From Agelaius tricolor (taxonomy: Eukaryota; Chordata; Aves; Passeriformes; Icteridae), in contig JALJCS010000004.1 in NCBI GenBank assembly GCA_023055355.1, positions 32,115,744 through 32,179,743 on the forward strand: a stretch of 64,000 nt of DNA. Reading direction: 5' to 3'. The number at the start of each line of letters is the position of its first letter. Position 1 is the stretch's first letter. The translations under genes and the position numbers were made by a program. A model generated the notes under the pieces. The model was not told where the DNA came from, did not search any database, and worked only from the letters and a program-made list of their open reading frames with translations. Positions 25,901 through 37,900 of this stretch are shown piece after piece.

Positions 25901-28900
25901 TAGTCTTTGCAGAGGGCATCCTGAATTCCTAAGTTGCTTCCCTTCCAGCCACACAGTGCTTGTGCCCTGCTCCAGCTGCAGGATTCACCAAGTACAGACT
26001 TTAGTGGGAGACACATATCATCAGAGCAGCAGCTGGCCTATGCAACATTTACAGGTTCGCCTAAATTGTACAACACAGCATACACTCAGTAATGTTTTAA
26101 AAGATGTACTGCAAGCAATGGTGAAATGCTTAAAATTCATGAACAAATAAATATGGCCTGATTGGAAGGCCACGAGTGCATAGGAAATTCTTTCCCTGTG
26201 CCTTGAAAAGCCACTGTGAGGAACTGAGAGGCAGCTGCAGTTTGCCCTTGCACAGGTAAGCTGGAAACAAGACTTGTTAATCACTGAGCAAAATGGTCAG
26301 TGCAGCCCTCCAGCTATGTCCAAGTGACAGCATACATAGCAAAATCCAGGGAAAACATGAGGAAAATGTTTTTGCATCAGACCATTCCTGTAAAAAGCCT
26401 TTCTCAACAGCTGGTGGAAGACCACATAAAGCCCAGCACCCCTTCCCAAGCTGGCAGCATAACTCTACATATCTTCTTCATGGAAAAAGAGGCAAGGAGA
26501 GAAAGTGGCCAAACCAGAAACAGGAAGGTGTCAAAGCAGGCACCAAGTGGTGATTCACCTCTCTAGCCTCAGAGATTAGAAAATGATCCTGTCCTTCCCA
26601 GATATTTGTTTAGCCAAAACATCACCTGTGTACTTCTTTTATTTGCAGAAGCTGCCAGGCACAATCTCTATGTGAGCCTGCCAGTGTTATCTTCACACTT
26701 TCCAGCTGATCCCAACTATATGGCTTGTTTCCAAGAAACACAAACAGGAGGAGGTCATGAATGCTATTCCTGGGTGACAAGGGCTGCAAAAATTTATAAA
26801 CAACACAGGAGATCAAAGTGCAATCCTTCGGCTCTGCCACTGGTGTGCCATATGATCTTGGCAAAGTCACTTTACCCAGGATTTCCATCCTTTTATTTCA
26901 CCCATGACTCAGCAACAAATATACCAAGCTCAGTAATTATGGAAACACCAGAGAAACTTGAAAGTTTAACATAGCCTCCTGCTTCTGTCTTGATTTTAAA
27001 GTCAATTTTAGTGGGCATAAAATTGCATTCGTGTCATTGCTTGCAAACAACAGAATTCACAGGTTGGTTTTTGGCATGGGCAAGAAGGCAGCCACTGGGC
27101 AATGAAATGGAAGTTCAGGCATCAGTAACCTCCCCTCTGTCATTTGTGAGCTGTGTGACTGTGACAAGTTATTTGACACTTCCCTGCCTCAGCTTCTGCA
27201 GTTATAAACCAGGTTTGCTGCTTCTCTCCCATCTTGCAATGTTACTGCTTTTGTGCTGACCACTCACAACTTCTCTTGCACTCATACTGCCCAAGGTGTT
27301 TCATTCCTAAAACCAGCTAAGCATGTTTTTCAGAAAAAAGAAAAAATGAGTCTATGATTCCCTGCCTTTACTTACTTTGATTCTAGCACAGAAAATACAA
27401 GACACATCTATATCTGTCCCTCCTTGATAGACAAACTTAATTAACCTTTGCTATTCTGTTCCAACCTATTCTTTTAGACAAAGGCAGTGACCCATAAACA
27501 ATATGTTACCATCAGAATCTCAACTGCAGTGACACCTAGAGATATAGCCCTATCAGCAGTATTGGAAAATAAACCACTTAGATTAGCTCCTCCAAGAAAT
27601 ATGGATTGCATTCATGTCACACATGAGCTGTCAGAAACATTAGGATACTTTTAGCATAAATCTGTAGTGTGAAGGGTATGTTATGAATACAGTATATAAT
27701 TCACTGCTTACACATAAAATTGGGACTGTCTTGGGTGACTTGCACAATGTGTATATATTTACACACACGTGCACACATTCTACACTGACTTTTGGAGAGT
27801 AAGACTGCAATTTCTATAAGAGAGACAGGCTTTTTGGAGGAAAAACTGCACCAGAAAGCAGAAGCAGGTGGAAGAAGTTGAAAAGAGACATCTTTTTTTA
27901 TTAGCAAGTGGCTATTCTTCAACCTCCTAGCTGTCCTGTCACAGCCACATTCTTCTGGATTTAGTAAGATAATTTTTCCAAGTTTGGTACTTCTAAGAAA
28001 TCTTTGGTACTTCTAAGAAATCCTTAAAAAGCAGTTTCCTACATCAGCAATACTAAATACTTTAGAGATGGTAAATGTAAATCCCACACTAGAAAGCCAG
28101 TCAAAATTTCTCACAAGTTATTTTTGCTCTAAACTGGGGTAAGGAAAGAACAAAAAAGATGAGGTTCTGAAAGTGAAAACACTGGTTTGCCAAGAATGGG
28201 AAGTTCCAGGAAAGGGAAGGGAAGAGGAAAAGGAAAGCTGAAGTTCTGAAATGTGTCTAAAACATCCACACCATCCTTAACCTTTCCCAGGAGCAGGATA
28301 CCTGGAGTTACCAGAATACCAAAGAAAAAGCAGCCACTGGTCCCGAGGTGTGGGGGCACATTCTGCATTCTTGCCAATTTTTTAATTTTTAATGGTTTAG
28401 CTGCATGTACCAGAAGTTTTAACATTTCTGGGGCATGATGCTGACTCACAATGAGTCCAGATTAGACTTGTGCTGTGTAACACGTGCCAGCAGTTTGTCA
28501 GCTTTGAAAATCAAGTCTGATTAGATTCAGACGTGTCCAACAAGGCTTTACTTTTGCTGAGATAGAAAAGGCTTCAATCACCCCATATTCTCCCACTGCA
28601 GTGAGACCAGTTTCAGAAGCACCAACTTTCAAGTACACCAACTCACTCTGACATGTGGTACTTATGTTGGCAAACTGATTTTACTGTTAACTGGATGCAA
28701 GTGGATGGAATGCACACAAATTCCCATTGTAATGAGCAATTACAAGAGCTTCAAGGGAAACTCTAGATGCCCACACAGGACAGGGAAAGGAGAGGTACAG
28801 TAACCACCAAATCTGCTACATTTCCTACCAACCTAGGCTTGTCTCTTCCTCAGGTGCAACAACAGACATAGGTGATCATCTGCCTTAGAGCTGGAAGGAG

Positions 28901-31900
28901 CAGCAGAATATAAATGACCAAAGGAGCCTCAACCAAAACAATAATGTTCATTACACTTATCAAATCATGATAGATACAACTTCTGGTGTGACTGTATATA
29001 GACGAGGAAAACCTACAGAGAAATACATAAAATATTTGCACTTTTATGAATCCACTCGAGCATGCCAGCCCCTGCAAAGAACAAAGACTAATGAAATCTG
29101 ACATTAATCTACATTAAAGATTCAGTGATTCAGTTTATTTGCCAATGCTCAATGATGCATTAATCCTCATCTCATCCCACACACTCTCACATGTTTCCTC
29201 CCTGGCTTTTCTCTCTTGCTCCCTAAATTCTGAAACAGCAGACAGCTGGGCTGCTCAAGGCCTTGTCTGCATCCAGAAGTTAAATATGCAATTCTCCCTG
29301 TGTGGTTCAAGTTAATCTAGGATCTGTGAGCCTTCACCAACTGAGTCTGAAAAATCCAGGTGGCTTGTCTACCCAGCTTAAACTGGAATATCTTCCAGTG
29401 AGCACAGTGGTGACTTCTACCATAAAAGAATACCTCCTGTGGGCTCACACCTTAGCAAGCTGCCCTAATTTGGTTACAGCAAGCACTGCCCAGCTATGAC
29501 TCTGGCAAAGAAACAAAGATCAAAAACTTTGATAAAAAAGTTAACAGCGATACATGTTAGAAAAGAAAATACGCTTCTATTGGAGACTGGTTTAATAAAG
29601 CCTGTACATGTAAAAAATAAATTCAGTCAGTACAAGCTGCCCAGCAGAAGTCCCAGTATAGGTAACAGCTACGTGTTTCCTCTGAGGAGGATAAGCATGC
29701 ACAGGTTTGCCAGCAAAACCTCCTGAGTGTAAGCAAGGTCTGATTCCTCTTTGAGGATCATGCTTTGAATTAAACTCTCCTTTAATTCCTTACTGTGCTT
29801 GACAGAAAGGCTCATTAGTTATTCATCCTCCATTTATTGCTGTTTCTGTGATCTTCCCTTGCTGGTAACCCGCATGTGCAGAATTGATGTAAAACCACGT
29901 GCAGCAACTGAGACTTTGTTCCCCTTACAATAAACCATCTTCAGTGCCACACAGGGTTTTACAACCTCAGCATCACTGTACCCACTGCCATCAAATGTCT
30001 TCTAGCCTCTCACTAAAATTTTTTATCATTACTTGTGCAATCTTACGCTGTTGTTAAGAGGATGCAAACCCTGTGACTCAGAACTCTTCGATCAAAAAGT
30101 ATCCTACATGTACATCAGTCTGAGAAACAGTTTGTAAGTTCAAAACACTGACCCTGAACTACACCCTGCCCTGTGTCAGAGGAGAAGTTGATCCTGGTTT
30201 CATGACATTTAGAAGCTTCTGGGATTTAGAAGCTGCATCAATTCTGCAGGCCAAAAGCAGCACCTTTATTCTCTCTGCTTGGACATCCAAAACATCAGAA
30301 CAGCACTGAGGAATCCCAAAAGGTCTGCTATGGAGAAATTAAAATCTCAGATGTGGTAGACAATTAAATTCACATAAAGGTGAATGGAATAATGTGGTAT
30401 ATCCCACAAGAGACATCCACAGCTTTGAGCCTGTTGGAGGAAAGAAAACTGTCCTTTTTGAGAACACTCATGTAGTTTTTTTCCTTACTTACCCCGTAAA
30501 GATCTCACTAATTTGAATGGCACTTAAGCAGAAGTTAGTTTCTGCAGGGCCTGAAGAGAAGAATTATGGAAATCACAGAGTTATTTTTATTTCTTTAAGG
30601 GGTGTCAAAGGTTCCACAGCAACTGGCAATCTCACAAGTGAGACACAGATTCTCTAAGCCAAGCCTTTCTATATACATTACAGTACATGACAACAGAACT
30701 GTGAGTGAGGACACCACATCGTCATTCTAAGGTTTAACATACTCACACAACTCTTCCTCAAACACTATGTGCTAGGTGAAATGTGGGACTAGCAGCCTGC
30801 AAGAACATTATTTTCTCAAGGCAAATGTTGCCACTCTTCATTTGTCTTGTGATGGTGTCTCCATGCATCAGCAAGCTAAGTGCTGCAGATGCTTGAGAAG
30901 TAACCTTCTATCTGAAACATTCTGCTATACCAAGCTAACGCAATCAACCAAAATAAAAAAGTTGAAAAAACACTTGGCACCTCACACCACTACCATGCAC
31001 AAAATCCTGTAACTCGCCCTGACTAATTTTACCCTTGGCCTGGTGGTTGAACTCATCAGCTGGAGAGGACACCATCAACTGGAAAGGTGTACCTTCATGT
31101 ATCAACACACTGAGAGAAGAAAGCTCTCATGGGATGGGCTTGCACTGCAGAAGGAAGAGAGATAGCTCTTGATCCCATACAGCTGTACTCATGGCAGAAA
31201 AAGGCATGTGGAATAGTGATAAGTGCTACAGTAATTGCAATCACCCTGGCATTAGTTTCAGCTCCTCGGTATCAAAAATTAAAACGCCCTTTCGGAGCTG
31301 GTCCCTCTGCCAGAGAAACCTGGCTAGAGAAACTCTCTGTCAGCAAACAGGATGACCTATCTGTTCACTTACACAAGGAGGTTTTGGTGGACATTTCACT
31401 GTTGAGTGGTTTCACAACACAGCCTTTGCAGAAGCAGCCTGCCCTGTCTCGATGCTCTACAGAAGAGGTCTGCCCTCTCCTGTCCTTACACAAGGGACAC
31501 AGGCATACGCAGACTCAGAGGGTACAGCCTTACCAGTTCAAGTCTCAAACAGGAAAAGCATCTCTGCAGTCCAAAACCAAATAGTCCCAGAGTTACTGAA
31601 ATGTTTCCACTTTGCCAAGAATCCCCCATACTGGCAGATTTTCCCTTTTTCCAGTTTCTGACTGAGTTGGACGCTACAATTATCATGTCCTAGAGTGCGA
31701 GGGCTTGATGTGCTTTGTATCCTAACGAAGTACATAGAGCTCTGGTTTGAAACTCGCAGGTACTGCCTGTAACCTGAACTACATGAATAAAAATCATGAG
31801 CTCTGGAGCTGCCAGAACACACAACTAGCATGATGCCACGTCACATTCAACTGACTGCAACCAAACTGCTGCACAACAGCATGGTCTCCCAGGTCACCTC

Positions 31901-34900
31901 AGCGTATTGGATGTGAAACATGGAAAAAACCCATGCTTCTGAAGAGCAAAGCCTCCCAGGAATTACACCTTAGGCTCTCAGGATGTTATATTGGGCAATT
32001 GAATTGGACTCTTTTTTTCTGGAAAACAATTAATAATCTACTGTCACATAATACAGAAGATAAAATCAAGTTAGTGCCCTTTGTGCTTGTGGCAATTTAT
32101 CCATACCATTATCACTGTCCGACTATGTAATTACTTTTGTTATGCTGCATTGCAACATTTTGTCTAACTTTCTCAAAATGGGTCCTAATGCCACCCTGGA
32201 ATATGGTTCTGGTTTTGCACTGCCACGAAACCAGCAAAGAGGAGATCATACCTGCCACTGTTTTCCTGACTGGCTCGGCATGTATGTTGCTGGGAGACTT
32301 CGAAGGCTGTTCTTCATGGCCGACCCTACAATTGTACCCCCTGTCTCACTTGAGGAAGGCTCACTCGCCACAGCCATCTGGTACTGGGAGTAGTTGTACA
32401 GGTTGTTGTAACAAGGATACAGAGATGGCTGGTAAAAACTGCTGTAGTAGGCGGAGTCCACAACCAACTCAGATGTGCTCTCCAAGTGCCCTCTGCTGGG
32501 GATGGAAGGGATGTCCTGAATGAGCATCCGTCCCTCTGGAAAAGAAAAAAAAGACCATTATCTTTCATCTTCTAATGAGCTACTACTCCTCCCAAAGGCT
32601 GGACAGAGACTGGTAAATAAGAAGTAGGAGCTGAAAGCTAAACATGGCTGAGTGTTCGGTGTAAACTCAAGTGGATCAAGAACTACTCACAGTCCAAGAC
32701 TGCCACCTACACACGCCACAGTCTGCGAAACAGCAGACAAAACCAACTGCAGGTTAGAACAATGCTCTGAATTCTCAGTCAGTATCAACTGATGGGGACA
32801 ATGATTTACATCGCCTAACTTTGCAGTCCCCTACTACTTTTTAATCTGTAACAGTGTGCCAAGTCTCTTGTAACTCTCTGGAAGCAGAAAGGATCTAGCT
32901 ACAGAATGACTCCTCCCAGCCAGCGTCCGGAAGGTGAGAGGACACCTTCTGAACATGCCTCTATGAGGGGCAAACAGCCACAAGGCAAGAGAAGCTGCAG
33001 TGGGCAAAATACCACAGGAACAGCCAAGGTGTCCCAGAAACCCACACGCTACCTGTGAGCAGTACGGTCCTCAATCCTTGCTGAGCATTCAAGCCCAAAT
33101 TTAGCTTCCGTACCTAGAAAATCACCAAGCAGAACAAGATTCCCCCACCACTAGCAAAAGAGGATGAGGAGAAAGGTACTGCTTGTGACTTGCTGCATCC
33201 ACTCTGGCCTGCCTCCAGATCTGGAGGTTAGCTGGCTGCGCTGCCCACAGGCAAGGTCTGCCTCCCTGCCATTCCCTAAGATGGGGATGCTTCTCAGACA
33301 ATGGGAAGCCACGATTTCCCCACTTCACTGTCAACCAGGGCCCTGCAAAATTTGCAAGCATGAAAAACAGAAGGTGCTTGTTGGTACTATTGCACACCTA
33401 AGCTCTCTCTCATACATGGCATCAGTTACATTGCCAAGCCAGACATAACAAAAGCTGCCACAATCTTATATATACATTTACAGGGGAAAAAAAATCAAAC
33501 AACCAGATCCCTCCATATCTGTAGTTCTGGCTCTAGTCTGCATGCCTGTGACCCTGCCTTGTACCAGTTCTCTGTAAGGAGCTCCTCTTCTCCCCATGAT
33601 GTTGTCCTCCAATTGTTTTGTAGAGAAGAAAACAATGTGGTTTAAAACATATGGATGAGCTCCCAAGAGCTATTGGTATGGACATGAAGCAGCATGGGCA
33701 ACAGGCACATAGGAAATAACAGCCCTAAGAGAAGACATTTCAGGCAGCTCTAGTTTGTTCTGGATCTTTCTCTTGGTGTACCTGTATCTTGGTTACTTAC
33801 CCATGGAAGGAATATAGTGGCATACCAGCCTCTCAGAGTCATGATAACAATATCTACAGTCCTGTGTATTAGCTGCATATTAGATCAAATTATCAGTTTT
33901 ACCCATTATTGCTATTTACAATGCAATCTTGTTTCACTTCTTCAGCTATAATGAAAGCTTTCTGCCATCATGGATCATCTCCTTCCAGGTCACTAAATTA
34001 CACAGTGCCCCCATTCAGTTCTTGCTGCCATTCTGTTGCCATCAATGAACTATTTATTAGCAAAGACTGTTTTATGCTTCCCGCACCTGATTTTTCTGCA
34101 GAACCATGTCAGCTGGCCTTGTTTATCTGAAGTATTTCTCAAATTTGCATGCAAAACAGAAGTGCCTGCAACACCACAGAAGACTTTTCAGAGTTTCTGC
34201 ACTTTCATTTTGTAATTTTTAAAATTATTATTCTGCTTTTAGGCAAGACTCTTAGATCCTTTTGTCTGCATCTGATAAAATCAGAACTTAGACCACAGAC
34301 ACAGCACAAGCTTGACTCCCCTCCCTAAATTTACCTCTCAAATAAAGCTGCATTCCAGTTGCTCTGCTTTAAATGTTGCAAGATAGAAGCCAAAAGTAAA
34401 ATCCTCCAACACATTCCTTGCTGGGATACAGATTTCACATGACAGAGACATGCAAGGCAATCACTTGCTAAACTTCTCACAAGGCTATATTATTGCACAA
34501 ATGTGCGATTTCTTCTAAAATCTCTGCAGTGTCTTTCAATTTACAATGCATCATCAGAAGGGCTACTACTCCCCATTAAAAATACTAGCACCAGGAAGAT
34601 GAGGTCTTTTTACACCTGCATGATCTGGATGAGGGGATCAAGATTATCCTCAGTCAGCTCACAGACAACACTACGTCAGGCAGGAGTGCTGATCTGCTGG
34701 AGGGCAGAAGGCTCTGCAGAGGGGTCTGGACAGGCTGGACCATGGGCCCAGGCCAGTGGTGTGAGGTTCAACAAGGCCCAGTGCTGGGTCCTGCCCTTGG
34801 GTCACAGCAAGCCCAGGCAGTGCCACAGGCTGGGGCAGAGTGGCTGCAAAGCTGCCACAGGAAAAGGCCCTGGGGGTGCTGGTGACAGCAGCTGAACAGG

Positions 34901-37900
34901 AGCCAGCAGTGCCCAGGTGGCCAAGAAGGCCAATGGCATCCTGGCCTGTGCCAGCAATGGTGTGGCCAGCAGGAGCAGGGCAGGGATTGGCCCCCTGTAC
35001 TCAGTGCTGCTGAGGCCACACCTTGAGTACTGTATTCAGCTGGGCCCCTCACTCCAAGAAAGACATTGAGGTACTGCAGCATGTCCAGAGAAGGGCAATG
35101 GAGCGGGAAGGTTCTAGAACACCTGCCCTAGGAGGAGTGACTGGGGTTGTTTAGGCTGGAGTAAAGGAGGCTTCCTTATCGCTCTCTACAACCATCTGAA
35201 AGTAGGTTGTACCCAGGTGGGGTTTGGACTCTTTTCCCAGGTACAAAGTGGCAGAATGACAGGAGACAGCCTCAATCTGTGCCAGTGAAGGTTCAGGCTG
35301 GACATCAGAAAGAACTTTACAGAAAAGGTTGTTAAGCATTGGAATGGGCTGACCAGGGAAGTGGTAGAATCACCATTCCTGGAGGGTATCAAGGAATGAC
35401 TGGATATGACACTAGGTGCTATAGTCAAGTTGACAAGGTGGTGATGGGTCAAAGGCTGGACTCAATGATCTTAATAAGTCTTTTCCAATCTAAATGGTTC
35501 TGTGATTCTGATTCTCTAATACAGAGGAGAGATCAGTCACCGTGGGTGCCAGCAGCTAAAAGGAAGAGAGGGGGAGAAAGTAACAGCTTTTGTTGCAACT
35601 TTTGGAAAGCTCTTATGCAGTACACTTCCTAACATGGGACAAGATGGGCTAGGCTAGAACAGAAACCTACCCATAGCTATCCACCAAATCACACAACCAT
35701 TCCTGATATTCCTGACGCTTCTGTGACATTCCAGTGGCTGTTACAGGGATGTGTGCTACAGCTCCCTCCTGAAGAGCAGCAGTGGCAGTATTCTGCTGCA
35801 TTACGGAGGAGGAAAAAAAATAAAAGCTTTTTGATCCTTCTTTTCCCTTTTTATCTTCTATCTGTGGTTTGGGCTACCATCATTTGGCACCAGCAGCGCA
35901 AAAGGTTTGACTTGTCCCACATTTTCTTTTATGTAGCTGCAGAACACCCACCAGTGGTTCAGAGTTCAGGGCTGTTAAAACCCGCCAGAAGTGTTCTCTG
36001 CTTTCTTTGGCTGTCACTCCATGCTCCAAGTCCTTACACTACTATCAGCTGCTATCTCCAAAGCTGGTCTGCAGAGATTCTGCAGAGATTGCTCATTCAG
36101 CCACTCCGGCACCCATATGCATAAATCCCCAAGCATCAGCAGCCTAGGGCATTTTTCCCTTATAAACTCAGAGTTATGAAATCCATGCTCCTTGTAACAT
36201 CTCCAGCACACAACCATTCTGAGCCACTGGGCCACACCACAGAGATGTGCCCCAGGAGATTAACAACAAAAAATATGAGCAAAGGGAAAGGCAAAAAAAA
36301 GTTCAAATGAAGGGAAAGACACATCCAGCTCCTTGAAGAACTAGGACTCCTGTGACACCGCAGGAAATACCGCCAGAAGAGTTAGTTTTCCCTTAATCCC
36401 ACAAGACACCATGCTTCTAAATGTGGAAAGGACATATCTGTAGCAATCAACATCTGTAACTACCTAGCTGGGGTTCCTCTGGTTGGTCCTTGGCCCATAC
36501 CTGTAAGGGTAGACTCCTACCTACTAGCTGAACCTTCCTACAGCCATGCCTCCAGCCACTCAACAAAGTGTTCTCCTCAAGAGAGGCTGTCAGCCTGTCA
36601 CTGTGACTGTTTTCTGCCAGCAAGTAGAGAACACCAAGGTTAAGGAAGCAGCTTTCAGCTGATTTCTTTCTTTCTTCCAAATTCAACACAGCTGAATGGC
36701 TCTCCTGGCAAGAAGAGGGTCCTCCTCTGCCTTAGAGCTTGCAGCATTACAACACATGCATATCAAGGTGAAATTTTTGAGAGGAATTAAGTTCTCAAGA
36801 AGGTAACCCCTACTGCACTGTCAAGCTTCCACTCTGTCCCTCCACCTGCACTTAAAAAGATGAGATCTGTTGCAGGAGCTGGGCTTATGACTTGGTTGTC
36901 TTCACTCTCTAGATGGAAAGAGTAGGAAAAGGGAAAAGGCATCTGGGCCTTTCCCTTGCTATTACACACAAATTTAATATTCTGGAAGTTGCCTATACAA
37001 CATGATCAAAAATGGGGCTGAGCCAGTACAAGGAGGTACAGAAAATAGAGTAACAGTAACAAAAAAAGAAAGCAGTTTAAATTCGCACTCAGATTTTGGA
37101 ATGCCAAGTCTACTACGTAGGGCCACCACAGGCTCTTCACCCCTGAGCAACACTTTTACAGCAAAGACAACAGTACCTCTTCATGCAGCTGTGCCCTTGG
37201 ATCTCTTAAGTTCTTTTCTACATCTTCACTAAGTCCCGTAGAGAACCGATGCTACTTTTTTTGCACTATGTACACAGTGTGAAATATGGCCCACTCTTTC
37301 ATAGAAGATCAATATGATGCACAATAAATACTGGTATTGATCTTTCAGTGTTGTAGACGACTCTCCGACTCTATGGCATATTAATAGTAGTTAACCAGTA
37401 ATTCATTTCAGGGTGGCTGGTATTTTCTTTTAAAGAAGGTGAGTACTAGGGGTCAGTTACACATATATGTCTTTTACATTCAGTAACCTATGATGGGCTC
37501 CTGCCTTTGCTTAGCAGAGCACAGTGAAAAACACTGGTCCAGTCCTTCGGTAATGTAAACCAGTCTCAGACCATTTACTTCAATAAAGCTACGGTGATTT
37601 ACACAAATTACAGATATGCATGGCAAAATCAACACAGAAGCCAGTATATAGATCATTTGGGAGAAGAAAGGAGAAAGGCCAGGTAATTTACAGGAATTTC
37701 CATCATCATCTCCTTCTCACAGATGCAAATGTGTTTTTAAGGTATATACTGAGAAGTAAAAACACTGAAATTTGAAGGCTGCATAAAAGCATGGAGTATT
37801 TTCTATTCCAACTGGTACTGTTAAGGGCCAGTTTTACATCTTATTATGTGCTGGCAACGGTAATTTAAGTATGTGTGGGTAAGCCTCTGATATGAGGTCA

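Larger units (their letters stand above)
22903..32251 (-). other. DMRT1 intron 3
   Basis: The 9349-base intron is bounded by the exon 3 donor (GTATGA) and the exon 4 acceptor (CTGACAG). It contains a short CAG run, a GC-richer patch at about 24.0-24.25 kb of unknown nature, two MIR-like SINE remnants at 26.8-27.2 kb, a 20-bp tandem duplication at 27983-28022, and otherwise unique sequence. The longest open frame (31129-31584, plus strand, 151 codons) has no recognisable domain and no conserved composition; I regard it as chance. No RNA gene was recognised. Confidence 0.85.

Noticed and set aside
31129..31584. 151-codon plus-strand open frame in intron 3
   Set aside because: No recognisable domain, no splice or promoter context, and other frames are also open; treated as chance.
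34503..34895. 130-codon plus-strand open frame
   Set aside because: It runs into the CR1 copy at 34.6-35.5 kb and contains CR1-derived sequence.
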